This document shows positions 53,965 to 64,000 of a stretch of DNA of 64,000 nt, piece after piece. The DNA is from Dugong dugon. Its lineage: Eukaryota; Chordata; Mammalia; Sirenia; Dugongidae. The notes beneath the pieces were generated by a model that worked only from the letters and a program-made list of their open reading frames with translations, was not told the origin of the DNA and searched no databases. The stretch spans positions 46,481,501-46,545,500 of the forward strand of contig CM057482.1 of assembly GCA_030035585.1 (NCBI GenBank), written 5' to 3'. Made by a program: the position numbers and the translations under genes. Position 1 is the stretch's first letter; each line of letters starts with the position of its first letter.

Positions 53965-54375
53965 TTGTCTACCTGGATTTTTTTCACTTAATGTATCTTG
54001 GATTTTATTTAGTTATATAAATACCTGCCTTGTCCTTTTTAGTTAGCTGAATACTATTCTATTCAATGGTTGTACTACAAATTATTTACCCAGTCTCGAT
54101 TTAATAGGTATTTGTTTCTTTCTTCAATCGTTTTGCTGCTATAAACAATTCTGCAATGAATATAATGCAAGTACCTCTATGGAATAAATACTGAGATGTG
54201 GAATTGCTGGATCGAGGGTGTGTACATTCAAACTTGTGGTAGATATTAGCCAAATTGCCTTCCAAGGAGATTGTACAAGTTTTCGCTGTCACTAATAATG
54301 TACAAGAGTGCCTATTTCTTTCTATACACCCTTGACAACTCAGCACGTTAATAAGCCTTTTTATCTTTTTTAATC
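53965..54375. mobile_element. Old LINE 3'-region-like fragment
   Basis: Phrases ATTTTTTTCACTTAATGTAT, GGAATTGCTGGATCGAGGG and AATTGCCTTCCAAGGAG are of old L1M type, probably antisense. Confidence is limited by divergence. Confidence 0.5.
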
Positions 54376-54863
54376 TATTAGGTGGAAAATGGAATCTCTC
54401 AGTAATCTAGGCTCTGCCGCTATGCTCAGTTCTAGAACAGGTATTCTAAAGTGGAGTGGCTTAAAAATTCACCCTCTTATACATCCAAAGACCAGGATGG
54501 CAAATTCTGGTGGAGGATTTTTGAAGAAACACTTCAGCTTTTTTTGGCAGGCTGAATCCCGTGTATCCAAGCTGATAGAAATTACAAATGATTCTGAAGG
54601 AGAGGACCCAGCCCCTTGAAACCATGCGCTTAATCCGCTCAACATGCTGGAGCATAATTTCTGGAAAGGCTTTTTGCATTCCTGTAGATATGTGTACGAT
54701 AAATACTTTGTGGTGTTCACCAACATGGTGCTGAGAGGTGCTGTCTGCTTTAATCTGTTGATAAATTATGGATATACATGATCAAATAAAGGTAAGACAA
54801 GGATCAAGCCTCATAAAAGTCTTGCCTACAGCATGTGCCCAAAAAAAAAAAAAAAAAAAAAAA
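54376..54863 (+). other. Possible retrocopy or exon-like segment ending in a 23-A run
   Basis: An open frame of 76 codons (54389-54619) is followed directly, in the frame of codons starting at 54620, by about 53 further codons ending at a TGA near 54779. AAATAAAG lies at 54784-54791, overlapping a consensus-like splice donor AAAGGTAAGA. A pure run of 23 A lies at 54841-54863. I do not recognise a parent gene and found no TSD, so this could be unique DNA with a chance A-run. Confidence 0.3.
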
Positions 54864-55313
54864 TCAGCCCTGCCAAGGCTATGTGGGCCAAGTGAAGCCA
54901 AAGGATGTGCAATTATCCAGAAGAGGTTGAAATTTCTGACAAAAACGGGAGTGCATTGAGAATGCGAGCATAAAATGAAGCCTAATTAAAAAAAAAAAAA
55001 GACCATTTTGATACTTCGCTAATGGGAATATTGAATACCATGGCTTTTGATCTCCAGTATTTACTTCCTCTGTAAAGACGGGGGTAAAATAAATTTTCCA
55101 TTCCTCGATTTTCTGGGCTGGTCCCTTTGGCTCTAACTTAAACCAAGTTTTCAAGTGGTTGCATCAGACCAGAGTATTCCATACTTTCTCGTGGCCTGAT
55201 TGAAGACAAAGATTCATTCTTTCACTTGGGGAACATTTATCAAAATTTTACTGTATGTCAGGTTCTTGGCAAGACACCGTTGAAGGCACTAATGAGTAAA
55301 ACATTGCCTGCTT
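54864..55313. other. Unassigned DNA
   Basis: I see nothing beyond an A-run at 54989-55001. Confidence 0.5.
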
Positions 55314-55520
55314 GTTGTTGTTAGTTGCTGTTGAGTTCATTCTGACTCATGGCAACCCCATGTGTTACAAAGTAGAACTACTCCATAGGGTTTTCTTGGC
55401 TGTAATGTTAATAGAAGCAGATCACTAGGACTTTTCTTCTGTGGTACCACCGGGTGGGTTTGAACCACCAAGTTTTAGATCAACCATTAAGTGCAAATCA
55501 TTTGCACCACGTGGGGATCT
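55314..55520 (-). mobile_element. AfroSINE (longer variant), antisense
   Basis: The plus strand goes from GTTGTTAGTTGCTGTTGAG through AGAAGCAGATCACTAGGAC to the head complement (CAAATCATTTGCACCACG). Its head faces the head of the next SINE. Confidence 0.9.
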
Positions 55521-55523
55521 TGC

Positions 55524-55690
55524 TGGAGCCCTGGTGATGCAGTAGTTAAGAGCTTGGCTGCTAACCAAAAGGTTGGCAGTTCTAATCCACCAGCTGCTCC
55601 TTGGAAACCCTGTAGGGTAGTTCTCCTCTGTCCTAGGGTCACTATGAGTTAGAATCAACTCGACAGCAATAGGTTTGGTTTTTGGTTTTG
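55524..55690 (+). mobile_element. AfroSINE (short)
   Basis: It is complete from GGAGCCCTGGTGATGCAG to GGTTTGGTTTTTGG. Together with 55314-55520 it forms a head-to-head inverted pair separated by a few bases. Confidence 0.93.
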
Positions 55691-56029
55691 AGGGACTTTG
55701 CCTGCTTGCTAGAATGTCCCACTAGAGAAAGTACTCTGAGAAGAGCTGCTGGTAACCATAGGAAGGAGGAGTTTTGCCAGTATGCCTGGTGGCCCCAGGC
55801 TCCACAGCCACCAGCGTGAGCCCTTGGGTGTATCATAGTCTGGTTAGGGCTAAAATTAACTGACCAGTGCAAAAGGTTCTGGGTACTCTTAGAAAAGCAA
55901 TTGAGGTCTGTTAGGTTTATCACTGACAATTTTCTTTCCGTGTCTGTTTTCCATCAGGAGTCAATGGTTAGCTTTGAGGGTAGGAGCCAACTTCCTGCCA
56001 CTCTCAGCCTAAATCTTGTTTGTTGTTAG
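55691..56029. other. Unassigned DNA
   Basis: I see no gene or nameable repeat. Confidence 0.5.
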
Positions 56030-56395
56030 TTGCCACTGAGTCAGCCCCAACTCATCGCTACCCCATGCACAATAGAACAAAACATTGAAGAGTCCTGTGC
56101 CATCTTCAGAATAGCTGGTATGCTCAAGTTCATTGTTGTAGCCACTGAGTATTTTGAGTGTCTTTCAAGCTAGGGAGCTCAGCTTCCAATACTATATCAG
56201 ACAGTATTCTCTTGTAAGCCATAGGATTTTCATTAGCTAATTTGCAGGAGTAGATAGCCAGGCCTTTCTTTCTAGTCTATCTTAGTTTGGAAGTTCAGTT
56301 GAAACCTGTCCACCGTGGGCAACCCTGCTGGCATTTGAAATACTAGTATCATAGCTTCCACCATCATAGCAACACACAAGCCACCACAGTAAGAT
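56030..56395 (-). mobile_element. Non-autonomous RTE-tailed element, antisense
   Basis: The plus strand begins with the RTE tail complement (GTTGTTAGTTGCCACTGAG; CATGCACAATAGAACAAAAC). It passes TAGCCAGGCCTTTCTTTC and TAGTCTATCTTAGTTTGGAA, and ends with CATAGCAACACACAAGCC. It is collinear with the plus-strand copy at 45950-46352. Confidence 0.75.
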
Positions 56396-56716
56396 AAACT
56401 GTGGTGGGCAACCCAAATACAAGCATACAATCAACACTTGCTGATCACCTGTTGTGGATGTCTCTTTTCTTTTTGTCTGGCATATGGGTCCCTTTTTTCT
56501 GATAATAATATTCCAATCTGTGGGGAGAACACCTCCCCCCACTCTCAGTCCATGAGTCCCTGTGGTTTTGAGAAGTGTGATTCCCCTCCCAAGACTCCAG
56601 GGAAAATGTGAACGACCATAGGGGCCTATCACCCTGGCCACAGTAATTGATTAATAGAGAGTTATGTGTCCCAGGTCAGGCTCAACTCAGGGACTTTGTT
56701 AGTAAACATTAAAAAC
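56396..56716. other. Unassigned DNA
   Basis: No element is recognised. A 119-codon minus-strand open frame over 56282-56641 overlaps the RTE-tailed element and has no domain. Confidence 0.5.
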
Positions 56717-56760
56717 AGAAGCTCTGAAAAAAAAAAAAAAAAAAAAAAAGAAGCTCTGAA
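56717..56760 (+). repeat. A20 run flanked by perfect 12-bp direct repeats
   Basis: AGAAGCTCTGAA occurs at 56717-56728 and 56749-56760 with only A bases between. The first 9 bases occur a third time at 58021-58029, after the following L1. Confidence 0.95.
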
Positions 56761-58020
56761 CACACATGTTCATTGCAGCATTATTCACAAAAGTAAAAAG
56801 ATGGAAACAATCCAAGTGTCCATCAACAAATGAATGGATAAACAAATTGTGGTACATACACCCAATAGAATACTATGCAACTTTACTAAACAATGATGCA
56901 TCCACAAAACATCTCACAACATGGAGGAGTCTGGAGGACATTATGCTGAGTGAAATAAGTCAATCACAAAAGGACAAATATTGAACATGACCACTATTAT
57001 AAAAACCCAAGAAAAGGTTTACACTCAGAAACAAAACAAAACAAAACAATCTTTGATGGTTACGAGGGAGGGGAAGGGTAGGGAGCAGACATCACTAACT
57101 AGATATTAAACAAGTGTTAACTTTGGTGAAGGGAGGGACAAAACACAATATAGGGGAAGTCAACACAACTTGAACAGGGCAAAGTCATAGAGGCTTCCTA
57201 GACACACCCAAGCATCTTGAGGGACCGAGTTACTGGGCCTGAGGGCCAGGGACCACGGTTTCAGGGTACATCTAGGTCAATTAGTATAACATAGTTCATA
57301 AAGAAAATGTTTTACATCCTACTTAGGTGGGTAGCATCTGGGGTCTTAAAAGCTTGTGACCACCTGAGATACATCTATTGGCCCCATCCCATCAGAGCAT
57401 AGGAGAATGAAGAAAACCAAAGACACAAGGAAAATATTAGTCCAAAGGACTAATGGACCATATGAACCACAACCTCCACCAGCCTGAGCCCAGAAGAGAT
57501 GAACTAGATGGTGCCCGGCTACCACCAATGACAACTCTTACAGGGATCACAACAGAGGATCCCAGACAGAGTGGGAGAAAAATGTAGAACAAAACTCAAA
57601 TTCACACACACAAAAAGTCCAAACTTAGTGGTCTGACAGGGACTAGAGGAACCCTCAAGACTGGCCCCTGGGCACCCTGATAACTCAGAACTGAAGCCAC
57701 TCCCAAAGTCCACTTTTTAGCCAAAGATTAGACAGGCCTATAAAACAAACAATAAGACACATGAGGAATGTGCTTCTTAGTTCAATCAACTATACAAGAC
57801 CAAATGAGCAACACCTTTCCAAAGGCAAAGATGAGAAGACAGGAAGGGTCAGGAAAACCAGATGAATGGACGTGGGGAACCTGGGGTGGAAATGGAAATG
57901 GCACAATGCAGGGATTGCAATCAATGTCACAAAACAATTTGGGTATAAATTTTTGAATGAGAAACCAAATTGAGCTGTAAACTTTCACCTAAAGCATGAT
58001 AAAATTTAAAAAGAAGAGAG
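56758..58020 (+). mobile_element. L1 3' end (ORF2 C-terminus and 3' UTR), 9-bp TSD
   Basis: A 72-codon frame (56766-56984) encodes the last part of ORF2 (CPSTNEWINKLWYIHPIEYY region, then the LEDIMLSEISQSQKDKY end). About 1 kb of 3' UTR follows, closely matching the L1 at 1-4527 and the partial copy at 63533. AGAAGCTCT at 56749-56757 and 58021-58029 is the probable TSD. Confidence 0.88.
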
Positions 58021-58039
58021 AGAAGCTCTTTCTCAATGG

Positions 58040-58649
58040 AGGCTATTAAGTTGGATGATGTAAGAGCAAGTAAACTGAGGCACTTGACTAAAGTAAAAAT
58101 GGAATGACTGCTTTAGGGTTTGGGGCCCTACTCCACCTGGTCTTTCTTTTAATGTATGCAAACCCCTGATTTATTCTTTAAGGCCTGTAACTAAATGTAA
58201 ACTAAAGATTTTTTTTTTCCTTTTCTCTGTGGTTAAGCTGAGAAAATAATGATAAATTGTTTCTAAGGATCTATCAAGACTCTTCCTGAAACAATGCCTC
58301 AGGAAGAAAGCCTTGATGCTCTTACCTAGGTCTCCTAGGCAACTACTGACAAGAAAAATTTCACTGAGCAAGCTGTTTCTAAGAGACAAATGTCCTGTAA
58401 CCACCCCATTCTAGCCCCTACTTTCAGTAAGCCCACCTTGTGCTAATCTAAGTTTATAGTGTCCAATCAAAATAGTTCACCTCAAGTTCTTTATTCTCAC
58501 CCTTTAAAGGGTCTCTGCAGCTTCACAATTTTGGAAGTATTTGTTCACTCTGCAAAATTAGACATTTTCCCCAGTCCAGACTGTTATCAAACCTTCAATA
58601 AATTTCCTTGCTTTACTTTAACAGAGTAAGCATTTATTACTCTTAGACA
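58040..58649 (+). mobile_element. Retroviral LTR, 5' copy of a degraded ERV
   Basis: The right end (CTTAGACA at 58642-58649) lies just upstream of a primer binding site, and AATAAA at 58597-58602 sits in the position expected of an R-region polyadenylation signal. The left end is not sharply defined. The region has a CCAATCA word near 58463. This LTR is unlike the MaLR-like LTRs elsewhere in the window. Confidence 0.6.
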
Positions 58650-58654
58650 TAAAA

Positions 58655-58674
58655 TGGTGTCAGAAGTGGGATTC
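58655..58674 (+). promoter_or_regulatory. Retroviral primer binding site, leucine-tRNA type
   Basis: TGGTGTCAGAAGTGGGATTC is complementary to the 3' end expected of a leucine tRNA (CCA end plus acceptor stem). It lies five bases after the LTR end. It is where reverse transcription of the ancestral retrovirus would have been primed. Confidence 0.75.
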
Positions 58675-58796
58675 TGAGGTTAATAGTTTTTGCAAGTATG
58701 TTTATTTTGACTAGTTCGTTTGTTTGTTTGCTTGCTTGTAAGCAATTTAAAGTTGGCTAAATCCTTGTTGAGGCTTTGAACTCCCTTATTTATACC

Positions 58797-58962
58797 AGCA
58801 GTGGTTAAGAGCTACAGCTGCTAACCAAAAGGTCAGCAGTTTAAATCCACCAACTGCTCTTTGGAAACCGTATGGGGCAGTTCTACTCTGTCCTATAGGG
58901 TTGTTATGAGTCAGAATTGACTCGAAGGCAATGGGTTTGGTTTTTGTTTGTTTGTTTTTAGT
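58797..58962 (+). mobile_element. AfroSINE (short) in the ERV leader
   Basis: It starts inside the head (CAGTGGTTAAGAGCTACAGC) and ends in GGTTTGGTTTTTGTTTG. The tail hairpin GAGTCA-GAAT-TGACTC is perfectly paired. Confidence 0.93.
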
Positions 58963-59149
58963 CTATACGATAATCAGGCAAAAGGAAGTCCCTCTAATAT
59001 AAAAATGAAAGATCTAAATCAAGCCATAAAGAAACAAAAAGAAAAGAAAGGCTCATGGGACTGGGAAAAATTACAGCTTTCTAAGTCCCCAACATTAAAA
59101 TACCAGTGCAAAGCAAGAAAAAAAAAAAAAGGAGTAAAAATACTCTTCC

Positions 59150-59990
59150 AGACCTCTGGAATCTCGAACAGTGGGGCCATGGTCTCTAGGTTTCAAAGAG
59201 TCAGATCTTCACCAACTTGGTTCCAGAGTGTGAAGGTGCCATTCAGCTTGGCCAAGAGGATGGGGCTGTTGTCCAAAGCTGAGGGGGTGGGGGCTGCCAT
59301 GCCCAAGGAAGAAGAATGAGGCCTGCTGGGGCTGACAGGGTGAGGTTTCCACTCAGATGGACTAGGAGAATGGAGCCAACCAAATCCGAGGGAGCAGATT
59401 TGCCACCCCAGCAGACCTGGGAGGCAGAGCTGAAGCCCGGGGCGAGGAGCCTCCACCCAGAATCCAGAGGGCATGGCTAAAATCCAGAGTCTGGAGGGCA
59501 GGGCCATTCCCTAGATGATCTCAGAGAATAGAGGACTATTTTCAAGTCTTGAAACCTAAGGTAATTTGTTCTGTTGGGTTTTGGACTTCCTGGGTGTCCG
59601 TTATCCCTTCTTTTCCTCCAATTTCTCCTATTAGTACTAGAAATGTTTATCTTGTGCCTGTTCTACCATTGGACTTTGGAAGCAGATAACTTGTAGTCTA
59701 GATTTCACAGTGTTCTCAGATGAACAGGAATTTTGCCCCAGGATGGAATACACCTAAAATCTTACCCATATATGATTTAGATGATTCAGAAGATGAGATT
59801 TTAGCCTGAAATTGGTTTATGACTTTGGGATGATGTGATGGGGTGAATGTGTTTTTTATGTGGCAAGGACTTTAATTTTAGGGAGACAAAGGGTAAAATG
59901 TTATGGATTGAACTGAGTCCCCAAAAAATATGTGTTGTAAATCCTAACCTCTATGTCCTTCCTGTATTTGAAATAGTAGAGGCAACTCCA
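59150..59990 (+). mobile_element. MaLR-like internal sequence plus start of a 3' LTR
   Basis: The GC-richer part (GGCCAAGAGGATGGGGCTG, GCTGCCATGCCCAAGGAAG, GAGGAGCCTCCACCCAGAAT) and the following ATTTTGCCCCAGGATGG and GTGTTTTTTATGTGGCAAGG phrases are what I recognise from the 3' part of MaLR internal regions. An LTR start TGTTATGGATTGAACTGAG follows at 59902-59920, but only about 80 bases of that LTR remain. The overlapping open frames (59193-59507 on the minus strand) are shadows. The family is inferred from recognition. Confidence 0.6.
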
Positions 59991-62594
59991 TAAAGAACTC
60001 AGGGCTCTACAAACATTACCCAAAGCTTCTGACCTTCAAAAGTAATTACCAGGTAGGTAAATAAGTTGCTTCTCCCAAATTTGTTTATGGATGACTCTAA
60101 TTTTTATAAATTAATTTTAAAAAGACTTTTAAGACATCTTTAAATAAATGAGCCCCTAAATTCTCCTTCTACTAGGACACTGATTTAAAGTCAATGTTTA
60201 AAAACAACTGTAAGCTGAATATGCTTAAAAGTAATTTACAATCTCGGTGATCACTTAAAGAATATGAGATCCCATTTTGCATTGTGTTCTCTTTCCTCTA
60301 ATAAACTTTTGTTTAATGCTAAGAAACTAAATTACTTATATTGTATAATATTAAATAAGCCTGAGTCTGGAGCTGACCAGCAAACTCATGTAGTTTTTCT
60401 GTTTCATTTTGTGTTGAGAGCTTTCCTCTAATATTATGTTTAAGTTTCTGTTTTTCATCAAGTTGAAGGTCATGGCTGGCAGTTAGTTTTTCATTAAGCT
60501 GTCTTCTCTCTTCCAAGAAAAACTACTTTTTGCACCTGGGCTTTTGGTAATTACTCTGAGAAACTTTTATATAAATTAATATATTTAAAAAGTGCAGTGA
60601 AAAAGGATGAATTGTTTATTTTAATTAATATAACAAGCCCTTAAGAAGAAACAAATTAGTCTAAATCGCTTCTTTAAAGGATCTTATGAAATACACAGAA
60701 AACAAGGTTATAAACATATAATGATTTTTTTTTAACCTCCAGGTTGTGTTATTAAATTAAATTATAACATTTCTTCAAAGAACTTACTCTGATTGGTTTA
60801 ACGATAAGTGTTTCTATAAATTAAATAGTCTTAATATTCTCAAGAATTAATAAAAGTAAATTCATTCTAATAAAGTTTTTGTTTTATAAAATGTCAACTT
60901 AAAATAGTTTCCAGGATGAGAAAGAAGAAAGAAGAATTTAGATGGATATATAGAAAGTCTGAGGAAAGTTAAATAGAAAGTTAAAAATGCTAAAGAAGGA
61001 AGGCTAAACTCACTCCACAGAGAAAAGATATGTTTATGTATGTTTGCATCTAATAATAAATGTGTTTGCTACTAAGGATTATGCAATGAGAACATAACAA
61101 AGACAAAGAATTGAAGTTTGTTAAAGATTTTTTGTTCAATATAATAAAGGTTCTTGTTTATTGCAACTAAAAGTTTAAGAGGTAAAATCAGAAGAATTTT
61201 TAAAAGTCTTAATATCAAATAACATGAACAAAGAGTTGGGTTTCTCATTGTTAAAATTACAAAAGTTTCTTTAATTACTAAGTGAAAGAGTTTATTTATT
61301 CTTTATGCAATATACATTGAAAACAAGGATTTGATTTCTCATTAAAATAAAACTCTTGGGTTAAAACCAAGCTACACAGTTTTTTTAAAAAAAACAAACT
61401 TTTTTCCCTTTAAAATCTTTGCTTTAAATAATTTAAGTATTTTTTTCTCAGACAACTATAGTAAACTGACAATTTTGAAACTTTGTAGAAAGCCATGAAA
61501 GATTTATTTCTGTTTTATTTTTAAAAGTATAAAAAGTTTATTTAATGTATTATGAGTTACATAAAACATGTCTAATCAGAAAAAGTTCCAAATACTCTTT
61601 GAGTTAAAATTTATGTCAGTAATATTTGCATGATACTAAACAAACAAGCACATAATATTATGTCATAATTTTATTATTTCAACTGCTACGTTGGTCGCAA
61701 CTTAATTTCTTTTAAATCTAGCATCACCAAGCCAATGGCTTAGCCACAGAAATTCTAATCATTTCAGACATTTAAAGACTTGATAATCTTAGAATATTCT
61801 AGATGTGTCCTGACTGTATAGTTTTATGTCTCAAGATTATTATGTGTTATATCTGAAGCTCTTTGAAAATAAGATTTTAAAGATATTTTTGTCTAAACTG
61901 ACTTTATTTGGCTTTGCGTTACTTTGGTAATTTGCATCAAGTCTCAGTTTTAAAAAGTATTCTAAGTTAATCAAGGCCATGTTAAGTTTTGTTGTCCACA
62001 GATAGGTTTTACTTTACTGATTTACTGGAAACATCTGAACATATTTTTTAAAAAAATATGAATTATATTAAACTTATTAAAAGGACTGTATTTCAGATTT
62101 GGATAATATTGGACTAAATCAAGATTTTAGAACTTTCGTGTAAAAACTAATGAGGTTTTTCAAGTTACTGCTAATCTAGAATGACATGGAACCAAGATTA
62201 GCTACAAAGAACTAAGTAAACTAAAAGAATTACCGTAAGGTTTTATGAGAGTATTGCTAATGTTCAATGTTCTAAAGTTTTAGATGTAAGAAATCATTTT
62301 TATTTTCCTTTCCCCTTTTAATATAAGAATCAGTTATTTCAATAACTAATAACATTATGTTGGTTACAGAATATCCAATAAATTAAAAGATGTTATAACG
62401 CATGTTAAAGTTATAATTAAATATATTCAGAATGTTTTAAATAATTCCACCTGTGGACTCCAAGAAATGAATACTGCAATAACTATAATAAGAAAAGTAA
62501 TTCTTCAAACGAGTTGACCCTCTCTTATGTTACCTATACCGGGTCTAATATTGTTTAACATTGTCAATCTTTAATCCAATACTCTGAGAAATGT
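59991..62594. other. Long AT-rich stretch, probably decayed ERV interior
   Basis: There is about 2.6 kb with no long frame and no named repeat. Its position between a primer binding site and an integrase-like remnant suggests eroded gag-pol sequence, but no motif confirms it. Confidence 0.35.
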
Positions 62595-62990
62595 TTTCAC
62601 AAGTTAAAAGGGCTTTGAGGATTGAAAACCAAAATCCCAAAATCTGCCTGATATTGTTCCAAGGGATCATGTATATTAGAAAAGACATCAGCTAAAAGAT
62701 TCCCAGGAGTCTCGTTGGAAAAGACCATATGTAATTCTCCTTACTAATCCTTAGGCTGCTAAATTACAGGGAGTTAAAACTTAGATGCACCTCTCCCAGT
62801 TAAAGAAAACTGTGACTCCTGTGTGGACTGTCCAGCCCACCAAAGTACTTAAACTGAAATTCAAATATTACAAGGATCAGAAACATGACACATGGTGTAG
62901 ATTGTTGATCCCAAGACCTCCAGACCAGGCCTGTATTCAACTCAACACTACGTCTTAAATCTCGGACTCATGCAGACAAATTATTGGAGT
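62595..62990 (+). pseudogene. Retroviral pol remnant: integrase C-terminal region
   Basis: In the frame starting with TGG at 62716, the translation shows a Trp followed by a Pro-Tyr-Val-Ile-Leu-Leu pattern like the GPY/F module of gammaretrovirus-type integrases, then a downstream stretch that resembles the linker before env. TAG stops near 62752 and 62785 interrupt it. No upstream catalytic core or protease could be recognised. It is a dead, ancient copy. Confidence 0.5.
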
Positions 62991-63532
62991 CTGCCTTAAA
63001 TTTTTTGTTTTTCTGGTAACTAATTGTGCTACACATGGTCTCCTTCCATGGTGACTATTTTATATGGAAACCCTCGAACTAATTGTTCTCTGCTTGATAC
63101 TTATAACCTTTAAAGTAACTTTGTTTTATTGACTTAGACTCATAAAATGATAATTTGTTTCACCAGTTAATAATTTAAACTATTGTTTGATTATTCATTT
63201 TTCAATCATACAGACTGTCAAGATTCTTAGAATTTTATTTTTATGAGCATTGATAGTTCTCGTGAGATTATATTTAGGTTGCCTTATCCCTATATCAGGA
63301 AATTTCCTCCATATTGTTAGTTTTTTATATCCTCACTAGAGGTCATTGTCCCCTGTCTAATACTTACAATCTTCGAAGTTATTTTCTTTCTATAAACAGG
63401 AACTCATAAATTGTTAATTTTAACTTACTACTTTCATGCTGAAATTATTAGATAATACTGCATTGATCATCATCATTTTACTAATTATAATACTACTGTT
63501 TTCCTGTTAAGAATAGTATATAATCCTTTTGC
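62991..63532. other. Unassigned AT-rich DNA after the pol remnant
   Basis: This is where env and a 3' LTR would be expected, but I recognise neither. Confidence 0.4.
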
Positions 63533-64000
63533 AAGATTATGGAAGCTCCAGAGATACATCCAAATTCCCCGAGGAACTTAATTGGTGGGCTGAGGGCTGT
63601 GGGGACCATGGTCTCAGGGAACATCCAGCTCAATTGGCATAACATAGTTTATACAGAAAATGTTTTATATGCTACTTTGGCGAGTAGCGTCTGGGGTCTT
63701 AAAAGCCTGTGATCGGCGGTGATCTAAGATGCTCCACTGGTCTCACCCCATTGGGAGCAAGGGAGAATGAAGAAAAGTAAAGATACAAGGGAAAGATTAG
63801 TCCAAAGGACTAATGGACCACAACTACCATGGCCTCCACCAGACTGAGTCCAGTACAACTAGATGGTGCCTGGCTACCACCACCGACTGCTCTGACAGAG
63901 ATCACAATAGGGAGTCCCCGACAGAGCTGGAGAAAAATGTAGAACAAAATTCAAACTCACAAAAAAAGACCAGACTTACTGACCTGACAGAGACTGGAGA
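63533..64000 (+). mobile_element. L1 3' UTR, continuing beyond the window
   Basis: It parallels 3520-3990 phrase by phrase (TATGGAAGCTCCAGAGATAC; GGGACCATGGTCTCAGGGA; GAGTAGCGTCTGGGGTCTTA; TGGTCTCACCCCATTGGGAG). It begins within the 3' UTR, so it is a strongly 5'-truncated copy of the same L1 group as 1-4527. Confidence 0.9.

Noticed and set aside
1..64000. CRISPR array, operon or bacterial-type system
   Set aside because: The repeats are interspersed mammalian retroelements with TSDs. There are no evenly spaced short repeats with unique spacers and no adjacent coding cluster.

Overview
This window looks like intergenic or deep intronic DNA from an afrotherian mammal, most probably an elephant or close relative. 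The main evidence is the abundance of AfroSINE-type repeats (tRNA-like head, then a tail in which a GAGTCG-type word pairs with a CGACTC-type word), BovB-like RTE LINEs, and L1 elements with long 3' untranslated regions, on a background of MIR, L2, MER5A-like and MaLR-like repeats common to placental mammals. I see no intact host protein-coding gene, no functional RNA gene, no CpG island and no CRISPR array. Nearly every long open frame is a piece of a transposable element. The species call is inference from repeat content.

Layout. 1-5.9 kb: a fairly young L1 (ORF2 with reverse transcriptase, then its 3' end) interrupted by a solo LTR with a perfect 5-bp target-site duplication (TSD), followed by a second L1 3' end that appears to have landed in the first one's poly(A). 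5.9-20 kb: mostly unassigned DNA with scattered AfroSINEs, MIR, L2 and hAT MITE relics, a CA microsatellite and a CCAAT-rich short tandem repeat. 20-25 kb: an old minus-strand L1 carrying an LTR and two SINEs. 26 kb: a minisatellite next to a promoter-like cluster. 28-34 kb: nested insertions (an RTE in an L1 tail, a SINE in an old L1, an RTE in a hAT MITE), each with readable TSDs. 36-41.5 kb: an old plus-strand L1 split by a MITE, a SINE and the longest RTE copy (endonuclease plus reverse transcriptase, itself carrying a SINE). 41.6-49.9 kb: three LTRs and many SINEs. 50-53 kb: a decayed hAT-transposase-like gene on the minus strand, split by L1 3' ends with TSDs. 53.7-58 kb: SINEs, a possible retrocopy and another L1. 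58-63.5 kb: a degraded retrovirus-like region (LTR, leucine-tRNA primer binding site, MaLR-like internal sequence, integrase remnant). The window ends inside a further L1 3' end.

The most interesting theme is the shared 3' tail of the RTE LINE and its SINE partners. The RTE copies, the AfroSINEs and a second SINE class with a tRNA-Gly-like head all end in the same short hairpin, and its stem bases differ between copies in ways that often keep pairing. One insertion (32047-32092) consists of only about 46 bases of this tail flanked by a perfect 12-bp TSD. A comparable minimal event may exist for L1 (a 20-A insert at 56729-56748 between 12-bp repeats). I did not find a clearly undescribed gene system; these retrotransposition products are the best candidates for follow-up.
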